From: Megachile rotundata
Lineage: Eukaryota; Arthropoda; Insecta; Hymenoptera; Megachilidae
Length of the DNA: 64,000 nt
Direction: 5' to 3'
Assembly: GCF_050947335.1 (NCBI RefSeq)
Contig: NW_027473586.1
Span: forward strand, 153,654 to 217,653
In this document: positions 1 to 13,200 of the stretch, piece after piece
How the letters are laid out: every line of letters begins with the position of its first letter
Position numbering within the stretch: position 1 is the stretch's first letter
Position numbers and translations under genes: made by a program
Notes under the pieces: model-generated
Databases searched by the model: none
The model's input: only the letters and a program-made list of their open reading frames with translations
Told to the model about the DNA's origin: nothing

Positions 1-974
1 GTATAGTAATTGTCGTTCTATCGATAATATAAGCATAATATGGCTAATAATATGAGTTAGGTTGATAATAATAAGAGTAATAAGTATAGTGATTGTCGTT
101 CTATCGATCATATAAGCATAATACGGGTAATAACATGAGTTGGATTGATAATAATAAGAGTAATGAGTATAGTAATTGTAGTTCTATCGATCATATTAGC
201 ATAATATGGTTAATAATATGAGTTAGATTGATAATAATAAGAGTAATAAGTATAGTATTTGTCGTTCTATCGATCATATAAGCATAATATGGCTAACAAT
301 ATGAGTTAGATTGATGATAATAAGAGTAATAAGTATAGTAATTGTCGTTCTATCGATCATATAAGCATAATATGGCTAATAATATGAGTTAGATTTATAA
401 TAATAAGAGTAATAAGTATAGTAATTGTTGTTCTATCGATCATTTAAGCATAATATGGCTAATAATATGAGTTAGGTTGATAATAATAAGAGTAATAAGT
501 ATAGTGATTGTCGTTCTATCGATCAAATTTGCATAATATGGTTAATAATATGAGTTATATTGATAACAGTGAGTGTAATAAGTATAGTAATTGTCGTTCT
601 ATCGATCATTTAAGCATAATATGGCTAATAATATGAGTTAGATTGATAATAATAAGAGTAATAAGTATAGTAATTGTCGTTCTATCGATCATTTAAGCAT
701 AATATGGCTAATAATATGAGTTAGATTGATAATAATAACAGTAATAAGTATAGTAATTGTCGTTCTATCGATAATATAAGCATAATATGGCTAATAATAT
801 GAGTTAGATTGATAATACTAAGAGTAGTGAGTATAGTAATTCTCGTTCTATCGATCATATAAGCATAATATGGCTAATAATATGAGTTAGATTGATAATA
901 ATAAGAGTAATAAGTATAGTAATTGCCGTTCTATCGATCATATAAGCATAATATGGCTAATAATATGAGTTAGA
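1..974. repeat. Satellite block related to 4649-5722
   Basis: Bases 1 to about 375 match 4649 onward (offset 4648 bp = 56 monomers), including the rare tags tacgggtaataacatg and ctaacaatatgag. After that this block goes straight to the gatttataat monomer, skipping two monomers (166 bp) present at about 5028-5193. It then runs through aaatttgc/gttatattgataacag, two catttaagc monomers, the gataatataag monomer and a type D monomer (aatactaagagtagtgag), ending in a attgccg monomer. The same variant order recurs near 32.9-33.5 kb, 35.4-36.1 kb and 63.5-64.0 kb. Confidence 0.75.
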
Positions 975-996
975 TTGATAATAATAAGAGTAATAA
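914..996 (+). repeat. Reference-like satellite monomer (83 bp)
   Basis: This is the twelfth monomer and differs from my by-eye consensus at one base (attgccg for attgtcg). In order it holds gtatagtaatt, the most constant part gtcgttctatcgatca with the ATCGAT palindrome, a variable heptamer (here tataagc), the constant gcataatat, two near-direct repeats of ataatatg twelve bases apart, then an A/T-rich tail built from gataat, aataag and gtaataa. The consensus has no homopolymer run longer than two bases and only two CpG sites. It divides into roughly seven 12-base segments (7 x 12 - 1 = 83), which hints at origin from a shorter repeat, but that is inference. Confidence 0.85.
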
Positions 997-3900
997 GTAT
1001 AGTAATTGTCGTTCTATCGATCATTTAAGCATAATATGGCTAATAATATGAGTTAGATTGATAATAATAAGAGTAATAAGTATAGTAATTGTCGTTCTAT
1101 CGATCATATAAGCATAATATGGCTAATAATATGACTTAGATTGATAATGATAAGAGTAATAAGTACAGTAATTGTCGTTCTGTCGTTCATATAAGCATAA
1201 TATGGCTAATAATATGAGTTAGATTGATAATAATAACAGTAATAAGTATAGTAATTGTCGTTATATCGATAATATAAGCATAATATGGCTAATAATATGA
1301 GTTAGGTTGATAATAATAAGAGTAATAAGTATAGTGATTGTCGTTCTATCGATCATATAAGCATAATATGGCTAATAATATGAGTTAGGTTGATAATAAT
1401 AAGAGTAATAAGTAGAGTGATTGTCGTTCTATCGATCAAATTTGCATAATATGGTTAATAATATGAGTTTTATTGATAACAGTGAGTGTAATAAGTATAG
1501 TAATTGTCGTTCTGTCGATCATATAAGCATAATATGGCTAATAATATGCGTTAGATTGATAATATTAACAGTAATAAGTATAGTAATTGTCGTTCTATCG
1601 ATCATTTAAGCATAATATGGCTAATAATATGAGTTAGATTGATAATAATAACAGTAATAAGTATAGTAATTGTCGTTCTATCGATAATATAAGCATAATA
1701 TGGCTAATAATATGTGTTAGATTGATAATACTAAGAGTAGTGAGTATAGTAATTCTCGTTCTATCGATCATATAAGCATAATATGGCTAATAATATGAGT
1801 TAGATTGATAATAATAAGAGTGATAAGTATAGTAATTGTCGTTCTATCGATCATTTAAGCATAATAGGGCTAATAATATGAGTTAGATTGATAATAATAA
1901 GAATAATAAGTATAGTAATTGTCGTTCTATCGATCATATAAGCATAATATGGCTAATAATATGTGTTAGGTTGATAATAATAAGAGTAATAGGTATAGTA
2001 AATGTCGTGCTATCGATCATGTCTGCATAATATGGTTAATAATATGAGTTATATTGATAACAGTGAGTGTAATAAGTATAGTAATTGTCGTTCTATCGAT
2101 AATATAAGCATAATATGGCTAATAATATGTGTTAGATTGATAATACTAAGAGTAGTGAGTATAGTAATTCTCGTTCTATCGATCATATAAGCATAATATG
2201 GCTAATAATATGAGTTAGATTGATAATAATAAGAGTGATAAGTATAGTAATTGTCGTTCTATCGATCATTTAAGCATAATATGGCTAATAATATGAGTTA
2301 GATTGATAATAATAAGAATAATAAGTATAGTAATTGTCGTTCTATCGATCATATAAGCATAATATGGCTAATAATATGTGTTAGGTTGATAATAATAAGA
2401 GTAATAGGTATAGTAAATGTCGTGCTATCGATCATGTCTGCATAATATGGTTAATAATATGAGTTAGATTGATAATAGTGAGTGTAATAAGTATAGTAAT
2501 TGTCGTTCTATCGATCATATTAGCATAATATGTTTAATAATATGAGTTAGATTGATAAAAATAAGAGTAATATGTATAGTAATTGTCGTTCTATCGATCA
2601 TTTAAGCATAATATGGCTAATAATATGAGTTAGATTGATAATAATAAGAATAATAAGTATAGTAATTGTCGTTCTATCGATCATATAAGCATAATATGGC
2701 TAATAATATGTGTTAGGTTGATAATAATAAGAGTAATGGGTATAGTAAATGTCGTGCTATCGATCATGCCTGCATAATATGGTTAATAATATGAGTTAGA
2801 TTGATAATAATAAGAATAATAAGTATAGTAATTGTCGTTCTATCGATCATATAAGCATAATATGGCTAATAATATGACTTAGATTGATAACGATAAGAGT
2901 AATAAGTACAGTAATTGTCGTTCTGTCGTTCATATAAGCATAATGTGGCTAATAATATGAGTTAGATTGATAATAATAACAGTAATAAGTATAGTAATTG
3001 TCGTTATATCGATAATATAAGCATAATATGGCTAATAGTATGAGTTAGGTTGATAATAATAAGAGTAATAAGTATAGTGATTGTCGTTCTATCGATCATA
3101 TAAGCATAATATGGGTAATAACATGAGTTGGATTGATAATAATAAGAGTAATGAGTATAGTAATTGTAGTTCTATCGATCATATTAGCATAATATGGTTA
3201 ATAATAGGAGTTAGATTGATAATAATAAGAGTAATAAGTATAGTAATTGTCGTTCTATCGATCATATAAGCATAATATGGCTAATAATATGAGTTAGATT
3301 TATAATAATAAGAGTAATAAGTATAGTAATTGTCGTTCTATCGATCATATAAGCATAATATGGCTAATAATATCAGTTAGATTAATAATAATAAGAGTAA
3401 TAAGTATAGTAATTGTAGTTCTATCGATCATATCTGCATAATATGGTTAATAATATGAGTTAGATTCATAATAATAAGAGTAATAAGTATAGTAATTGTC
3501 GTTATATCGATAATATAAGCATAATATGGCTAATAATATGAGTTAGGTTGATAATAATAAGAGTAATAAGCAGAGTGATTGTCGTTCTATCGATCATATA
3601 AGCATAATATGGCTAATAATATGAGTTAGGTTGATAATAATAAGAGTAATAAGTATAGTAATTGTCGTTCTATCGATCATATAAGCATAATACGGCTAAT
3701 AATATGACTTAGATTGATAACGATAAGAGTAATAAGTACAGTAATTGTCGTTCTGTCGTTCATATAAGCATAATGTGGCTAATAATATGAGTTAGATTGA
3801 TAATAATAACAGTAATAAGTATAGTAATTGTCGTTATATCGATAATATAAGCATAATATGGCTAATAGTATGAGTTAGGTTGATAATAATAAGAGTAATA

Positions 3901-6900
3901 AGTATAGTGATTGTCGTTCTATCGATCATATAAGCATAATATGGGTAATAACATGAGTTGGATTGATAATAATAAGAGTAATGAGTATAGTAATTGTAGT
4001 TCTATCGATCATATTAGCATAATATGGTTAATAATAGGAGTTAGATTGATAATAATAAGAGTAATAAGTATAGTATTTGTCGTTCTATCGATCATATAAG
4101 CATAATATGGCTAATAATATGAGTCAGATTGATGATAATAAGAGTAATAAGTATAGTAATTGTCGTTCTATCGATCATATAAGCATAATATGGCTAATAA
4201 TATCAGTTAGATTAATAATAATAAGAGTAATGAGTATAGTAATTGTAGTTCTATCGATCATATCTGCATAATATGGTTAATAATATGAGTTAGATTCATA
4301 ATAATAAGAGTAATAAGTATAGTAATTGTCGTTCTATCGATCATATAAGCATAATATGGCTAATAATATGAGTTAGATTTATAATAATAAGAGTAATAAG
4401 TATAGTAATTGTTGTTCTATCGATCATTTAAGCATAATATGGCTAATAATATGAGTTAGGTTGATAATACTAAGAGTAATAAGTAGAGTGATTGTCGTTC
4501 TATCCAACAAATTTGCATAATATGGTTAATAATATGAGTTTTATTGATAACAGTGAGTGTAATAAGTATAGTAATTGTCGTTCTGACGATCATATAAGCA
4601 TAATATGGCTAATAATATGCGTTAGATTGATAATATTAACAGTAATAAGTATAGTAATTGTCGTTCTATCGATAATATAAGCATAATATGGCTAATAATA
4701 TGAGTTAGGTTGATAATAATAAGAGTAATAAGTATAGTGATTGTCGTTCTATCGATCATATAAGCATAATACGGGTAATAACATGAGTTGGATTGATAAT
4801 AATAAGAGTAATGAGTATAGTAATTGTAGTTCTATCGATCATATTAGCATAATATGGTTAATAATATGAGTTAGATTGATAATAATAAGAGTAATAAGTA
4901 TAGTATTTGTCGTTCTATCGATCATATAAGCATAATATGGCTAACAATATGAGTTAGATTGATGATAATAAGAGTAATAAGTATAGTAATTGTCGTTCTA
5001 TCGATCATATAAGCATAATATGGCTAATAATATCTGTTAGATTAATAATAATAAGAGTAATGAGTATAGTAATTGTAGTTCTATCGATCATATCTGCATA
5101 ATATGGTTAATAATATGAGTTAGATTCATAATAATAAGAGTAATAAGTATAGTAATTGTCGTTCTATCGATCATATAAGCATAATATGGCTAATAATATG
5201 AGTTAGATTTATAATAATAAGAGTAATAAGTATAGTAATTGTTGTTCTATCGATCATTTAAGCATAATATGGCTAATAATATGAGTTAGGTTGATAATAA
5301 TAAGAGTAATAAGTATAGTGATTGTCGTTCTATCGATCAAATTTGCATAATATGGTTAATAATATGAGTTATATTGATAACAGTGAGTGTAATAAGTATA
5401 GTAATTGTCGTTCTATCGATCATTTAAGCATAATATGGCTAATAATATGAGTTAGATTGATAATAATAAGAGTAATAAGTATAGTAATTGTCGTTCTATC
5501 GATCATTTAAGCATAATATGGCTAATAATATGAGTTAGATTGATAATAATAACAGTAATAAGTATAGTAACTGTCGTTCTATCGATAATATAAGCATAAT
5601 ATGGCTAATAATATGAGTTAGATTGATAATACTAAGAGTAGTGAGTATAGTAATTCTCGTTCTATCGATCATATAAGCATAATATGGCTAATAATATGAG
5701 TTAGATTGATAATAATAAGAGTGATAAGTATAGTAATTGTCGTTCTATCGATCATTTAAGCATAATAGGGCTAATAATATGAGTTAGATTGATAATAATA
5801 AGAATAATAAGTATAGTAATTGTCGTTCTATCGATCATATAAGCATAATATGGCTAATAATATGTGTTAGGTTGATAATAATAAGAGTAATAGGTATAGT
5901 AAATGTCGTGCTATCGATCATGTCTGCATAATATGGTTAATAATATGAGTTATATTGATAACAGTGAGTGTAATAAGTATAGTAATTGTCGTTCTATCGA
6001 TCATTTAAGCATAATATGGCTAATAATATGAGTTAGATTGATAATAATAAGAGTAATAAGTATAGTAATTGTCGTTCTATCGATCATTTAAGCATAATAT
6101 GGCTAATAATATGAGTTAGATTGATAATAATAACAGTAATAAGTATAGTAATTGTCGTTCTATCGATAATATAAGCATAATATGGCTAATAATATGTGTT
6201 AGATTGATAATACTAAGAGTAGTGAGTATAGTAATTCTCGTTCTATCGATCATATAAGCATAATATGGCTAATAATATGAGTTAGATTGATAATAATAAG
6301 AGTGATAAGTATAGTAATTGTCGTTCTATCGATCATTTAAGCATAATATGGCTAATAATATGAGTTAGATTGATAATAATAAGAATAATAAGTATAGTAA
6401 TTGTCGTTCTATCGATCATATAAGCATAATATGGCTAATAATATGTGTTAGGTTGATAATAATAAGAGTAATAGGTATAGTAAATGTCGTGCTATCGATC
6501 ATGTCTGCATAATATGGTTAATAATATGAGTTAGATTGATAATAGTGAGTGTAATAAGTATAGTAATTGTCGTTCTATCGATCATATTAGCATAATATGT
6601 TTAATAATATGAGTTAGATTGATAAAAATAAGAGTAATATGTATAGTAATTGTCGTTCTATCGATCATTTAAGCATAATATGGCTAATAATATGAGTTAG
6701 ATTGATAATAATAAGAATAATAAGTATAGTAATTGTCGTTCTATCGATCATATAAGCATAATATGGCTAATAATATGTGTTAGGTTGATAATAATAAGAG
6801 TAATGGGTATAGTAAATGTCGTGCTATCGATCATGCCTGCATAATATGGTTAATAATATGAGTTAGATTGATAATAATAAGAATAATAAGTATAGTAATT

Positions 6901-7282
6901 GTCGTTCTATCGATCATATAAGCATAATATGGCTAATAATATGAGTTAGATTTATAATAATAAGAGTAATAAGTATAGTAATTGTCGTTCTATCGATCAT
7001 ATAAGCATAATATGGCTAATAATATGACTTAGATTGATAATGATAAGAGTAATAAGTACAGTAATTGTCGTTCTGTCGTTCATATAAGCATAATATGGCT
7101 AATAATATGAGTTAGATTGATAATAATAACAGTAATAAGTATAGTAATTGTCGTTATATCGATAATATAAGCATAATATGGCTAATAATATGAGTTAGGT
7201 TGATAATAATAAGAGTAATAAGTATAGTGATTGTCGTTCTATCGATCATATAAGCATAATATGGCTAATAATATGAGTTAGG
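975..7282. repeat. Long higher-order unit 1 (6308 bp, 76 monomers)
   Basis: This unit is followed directly by a second copy beginning at 7283. 975-5722 matches 7283-12114 and 5723-7282 matches about 12696-14256. Shared uncommon variants confirm common descent: ataatagggc near 1864 and 8255, aagcagagtg near 3570 and 9961, aatgggtatag near 2735 and 9127, agtaactgtcg near 5568 and 11960. The unit contains type B (1421), two type E/tatattg blocks (about 2002 and 5930), paired type G blocks (3081, 3911) and one type H monomer (4492). In the E block near 2090 three monomers (249 bp) are missing compared with the equivalent at 5943-6190. Confidence 0.8.
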
Positions 7283-10200
7283 TTGATAATAATAAGAGTA
7301 ATAAGTATAGTAATTGTCGTTCTATCGATCATTTAAGCATAATATGGCTAATAATATGAGTTAGATTGATAATAATAAGAGTAATAAGTATAGTAATTGT
7401 CGTTCTATCGATCATATAAGCATAATATGGCTAATAATATGACTTAGATTGATAATGATAAGAGTAATAAGTACAGTAATTGTCGTTCTGTCGTTCATAT
7501 AAGCATAATATGGCTAATAATATGAGTTAGATTGATAATAATAACAGTAATAAGTATAGTAATTGTCGTTATATCGATAATATAAGCATAATATGGCTAA
7601 TAATATGAGTTAGGTTGATAATAATAAGAGTAATAAGTATAGTGATTGTCGTTCTATCGATCATATAAGCATAATATGGCTAATAATATGAGTTAGGTTG
7701 ATAATAATAAGAGTAATAAGTAGAGTGATTGTCGTTCTATCGATCAAATTTGCATAATATGGTTAATAATATGAGTTTTATTGATAACAGTGAGTGTAAT
7801 AAGTATAGTAATTGTCGTTCTGTCGATCATATAAGCATAATATGGCTAATAATATGCGTTAGATTGATAATATTAACAGTAATAAGTATAGTAATTGTCG
7901 TTCTATCGATCATTTAAGCATAATATGGCTAATAATATGCGTTAGATTGATAATATTAACAGTAATAAGTATAGTAATTGTCGTTCTATCGATCATTTAA
8001 GCATAATATGGCTAATAATATGAGTTAGATTGATAATAATAACAGTAATAAGTATAGTAATTGTCGTTCTATCGATAATATAAGCATAATATGGCTAATA
8101 ATATGTGTTAGATTGATAATACTAAGAGTAGTGAGTATAGTAATTCTCGTTCTATCGATCATATAAGCATAATATGGCTAATAATATGAGTTAGATTGAT
8201 AATAATAAGAGTGATAAGTATAGTAATTGTCGTTCTATCGATCATTTAAGCATAATAGGGCTAATAATATGAGTTAGATTGATAATAATAAGAATAATAA
8301 GTATAGTAATTGTCGTTCTATCGATCATATAAGCATAATATGGCTAATAATATGTGTTAGGTTGATAATAATAAGAGTAATAGGTATAGTAAATGTCGTG
8401 CTATCGATCATGTCTGCATAATATGGTTAATAATATGAGTTATATTGATAACAGTGAGTGTAATAAGTATAGTAATTGTCGTTCTATCGATAATATAAGC
8501 ATAATATGGCTAATAATATGTGTTAGATTGATAATACTAAGAGTAGTGAGTATAGTAATTCTCGTTCTATCGATCATATAAGCATAATATGGGCTAATAA
8601 TATGAGTTAGATTGATAATAATAAGAGTGATAAGTATAGTAATTGTCGTTCTATCGATCATTTAAGCATAATATGGCTAATAATATGAGTTAGATTGATA
8701 ATAATAAGAATAATAAGTATAGTAATTGTCGTTCTATCGATCATATAAGCATAATATGGCTAATAATATGTGTTAGGTTGATAATAATAAGAGTAATAGG
8801 TATAGTAAATGTCGTGCTATCGATCATGTCTGCATAATATGGTTAATAATATGAGTTAGATTGATAATAGTGAGTGTAATAAGTATAGTAATTGTCGTTC
8901 TATCGATCATATTAGCATAATATGTTTAATAATATGAGTTAGATTGATAAAAATAAGAGTAATATGTATAGTAATTGTCGTTCTATCGATCATTTAAGCA
9001 TAATATGGCTAATAATATGAGTTAGATTGATAATAATAAGAATAATAAGTATAGTAATTGTCGTTCTATCGATCATATAAGCATAATATGGCTAATAATA
9101 TGTGTTAGGTTGATAATAATAAGAGTAATGGGTATAGTAAATGTCGTGCTATCGATCATGCCTGCATAATATGGTTAATAATATGAGTTAGATTGATAAT
9201 AATAAGAATAATAAGTATAGTAATTGTCGTTCTATCGATCATATAAGCATAATATGGCTAATAATATGACTTAGATTGATAACGATAAGAGTAATAAGTA
9301 CAGTAATTGTCGTTCTGTCGTTCATATAAGCATAATGTGGCTAATAATATGAGTTAGATTGATAATAATAACAGTAATAAGTATAGTAATTGTCGTTATA
9401 TCGATAATATAAGCATAATATGGCTAATAGTATGAGTTAGGTTGATAATAATAAGAGTAATAAGTATAGTGATTGTCGTTCTATCGATCATATAAGCATA
9501 ATATGGGTAATAACATGAGTTGGATTGATAATAATAAGAGTAATGAGTATAGTAATTGTAGTTCTATCGATCATATTAGCATAATATGGTTAATAATAGG
9601 AGTTAGATTGATAATAATAAGAGTAATAAGTATAGTAATTGTCGTTCTATCGATCATATAAGCATAATATGGCTAATAATATGAGTTAGATTTATAATAA
9701 TAAGAGTAATAAGTATAGTAATTGTCGTTCTATCGATCATATAAGCATAATATGGCTAATAATATCAGTTAGATTAATAATAATAAGAGTAATAAGTATA
9801 GTAATTGTAGTTCTATCGATCATATCTGCATAATATGGTTAATAATATGAGTTAGATTCATAATAATAAGAGTAATAAGTATAGTAATTGTCGTTATATC
9901 GATAATATAAGCATAATATGGCTAATAATATGAGTTAGGTTGATAATAATAAGAGTAATAAGCAGAGTGATTGTCGTTCTATCGATCATATAAGCATAAT
10001 ATGGCTAATAATATGAGTTAGGTTGATAATAATAAGAGTAATAAGTATAGTAATTGTCGTTCTATCGATCATATAAGCATAATACGGCTAATAATATGAC
10101 TTAGATTGATAACGATAAGAGTAATAAGTACAGTAATTGTCGTTCTGTCGTTCATATAAGCATAATGTGGCTAATAATATGAGTTAGATTGATAATAATA

Positions 10201-13200
10201 ACAGTAATAAGTATAGTAATTGTCGTTATATCGATAATATAAGCATAATATGGCTAATAGTATGAGTTAGGTTGATAATAATAAGAGTAATAAGTATAGT
10301 GATTGTCGTTCTATCGATCATATAAGCATAATATGGGTAATAACATGAGTTGGATTGATAATAATAAGAGTAATGAGTATAGTAATTGTAGTTCTATCGA
10401 TCATATTAGCATAATATGGTTAATAATAGGAGTTAGATTGATAATAATAAGAGTAATAAGTATAGTATTTGTCGTTCTATCGATCATATAAGCATAATAT
10501 GGCTAATAATATGAGTCAGATTGATGATAATAAGAGTAATAAGTATAGTAATTGTCGTTCTATCGATCATATAAGCATAATATGGCTAATAATATCAGTT
10601 AGATTAATAATAATAAGAGTAATGAGTATAGTAATTGTAGTTCTATCGATCATATCTGCATAATATGGTTAATAATATGAGTTAGATTCATAATAATAAG
10701 AGTAATAAGTATAGTAATTGTCGTTCTATCGATCATATAAGCATAATATGGCTAATAATATGAGTTAGATTTATAATAATAAGAGTAATAAGTATAGTAA
10801 TTGTTGTTCTATCGATCATTTAAGCATAATATGGCTAATAATATGAGTTAGGTTGATAATACTAAGAGTAATAAGTAGAGTGATTGTCGTTCTATCCAAC
10901 AAATTTGCATAATATGGTTAATAATATGAGTTTTATTGATAACAGTGAGTGTAATAAGTATAGTAATTGTCGTTCTGACGATCATATAAGCATAATATGG
11001 CTAATAATATGCGTTAGATTGATAATATTAACAGTAATAAGTATAGTAATTGTCGTTCTATCGATAATATAAGCATAATATGGCTAATAATATGAGTTAG
11101 GTTGATAATAATAAGAGTAATAAGTATAGTGATTGTCGTTCTATCGATCATATAAGCATAATACGGGTAATAACATGAGTTGGATTGATAATAATAAGAG
11201 TAATGAGTATAGTAATTGTAGTTCTATCGATCATATTAGCATAATATGGTTAATAATATGAGTTAGATTGATAATAATAAGAGTAATAAGTATAGTATTT
11301 GTCGTTCTATCGATCATATAAGCATAATATGGCTAACAATATGAGTTAGATTGATGATAATAAGAGTAATAAGTATAGTAATTGTCGTTCTATCGATCAT
11401 ATAAGCATAATATGGCTAATAATATCTGTTAGATTAATAATAATAAGAGTAATGAGTATAGTAATTGTAGTTCTATCGATCATATCTGCATAATATGGTT
11501 AATAATATGAGTTAGATTCATAATAATAAGAGTAATAAGTATAGTAATTGTCGTTCTATCGATCATATAAGCATAATATGGCTAATAATATGAGTTAGAT
11601 TTATAATAATAAGAGTAATAAGTATAGTAATTGTTGTTCTATCGATCATTTAAGCATAATATGGCTAATAATATGAGTTAGGTTGATAATAATAAGAGTA
11701 ATAAGTATAGTGATTGTCGTTCTATCGATCAAATTTGCATAATATGGTTAATAATATGAGTTATATTGATAACAGTGAGTGTAATAAGTATAGTAATTGT
11801 CGTTCTATCGATCATTTAAGCATAATATGGCTAATAATATGAGTTAGATTGATAATAATAAGAGTAATAAGTATAGTAATTGTCGTTCTATCGATCATTT
11901 AAGCATAATATGGCTAATAATATGAGTTAGATTGATAATAATAACAGTAATAAGTATAGTAACTGTCGTTCTATCGATAATATAAGCATAATATGGCTAA
12001 TAATATGAGTTAGATTGATAATACTAAGAGTAGTGAGTATAGTAATTCTCGTTCTATCGATCATATAAGCATAATATGGCTAATAATATGAGTTAGATTG
12101 ATAATAATAAGAGTAATAAGTATAGTAATTGCCGTTCTATCGATCATATAAGCATAATATGGCTAATAATATGAGTTAGATTGATAATAATAAGAGTAAT
12201 AAGTATAGTAATTGTCGTTCTATCGATCATTTAAGCATAATATGGCTAATAATATGAGTTAGGTTGATAATAATAAGAGTAATAAGTAGAGTGATTGTCG
12301 TTCTATCGATCAAATTTGCATAATATGGTTAATAATATGAGTTTTATTGATAACAGTGAGTGTAATAAGTATAGTAATTGTCGTTCTGTCGATCATATAA
12401 GCATAATATGGCTAATAATATGCGTTAGATTGATAATATTAACAGTAATAAGTATAGTAATTGTCGTTCTATCGATCATTTAAGCATAATATGGCTAATA
12501 ATATGAGTTAGATTGATAATAATAACAGTAATAAGTATAGTAATTGTCGTTCTATCGATAATATAAGCATAATATGGCTAATAATATGTGTTAGATTGAT
12601 AATACTAAGAGTAGTGAGTATAGTAATTCTCGTTCTATCGATCATATAAGCATAATATGGCTAATAATATGAGTTAGATTGATAATAATAAGAGTGATAA
12701 GTATAGTAATTGTCGTTCTATCGATCATTTAAGCATAATAGGGCTAATAATATGAGTTAGATTGATAATAATAAGAATAATAAGTATAGTAATTGTCGTT
12801 CTATCGATCATATAAGCATAATATGGCTAATAATATGTGTTAGTTGATAATAATAAGAGTAATAGGTATAGTAAATGTCGTGCTATCGATCATGTCTGCA
12901 TAATATGGTTAATAATATGAGTTATATTGATAACAGTGAGTGTAATAAGTATAGTAATTGTCGTTCTATCGATCATTTAAGCATAATATGGCTAATAATA
13001 TGAGTTAGATTGATAATAATAAGAGTAATAAGTATAGTAATTGTCGTTCTATCGATCATTTAAGCATAATATGGCTAATAATATGAGTTAGATTGATAAT
13101 AATAACAGTAATAAGTATAGTAATTGTCGTTCTATCGATAATATAAGCATAATATGGCTAATAATATGTGTTAGATTGATAATACTAAGAGTAGTGGGTA

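Noticed and set aside
914..996. CENP-B box in the monomer
   Set aside because: The known 17-bp motif needs TTCG and CGGG elements with fixed spacing; the monomer has cgttctatcga but no CGGG-like part on either strand in the consensus. The tacggg variant lacks the other half at the correct spacing.
914..996. CArG-like element (ccatattatg on the minus strand) as a MADS transcription factor site
   Set aside because: It misses one of the two required terminal GG bases, and A/T-rich satellite would produce such near matches by chance.
1421..1609. Open reading frame of 62 codons, repeated with small changes at many positions, with a hydrophobic C-terminal half
   Set aside because: It opens at TTG, has no consistent upstream ribosome site, uses the same satellite nucleotides in two phases, and recurs only where certain monomer variants lack a stop codon. 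The substitutions follow monomer variants, not codon positions.
8440..8661. A 73-codon open reading frame on the minus strand
   Set aside because: It exists only because of the single extra G near 8590, which shifts phase between monomers and is itself probably a consensus error. Identical blocks elsewhere lack it.
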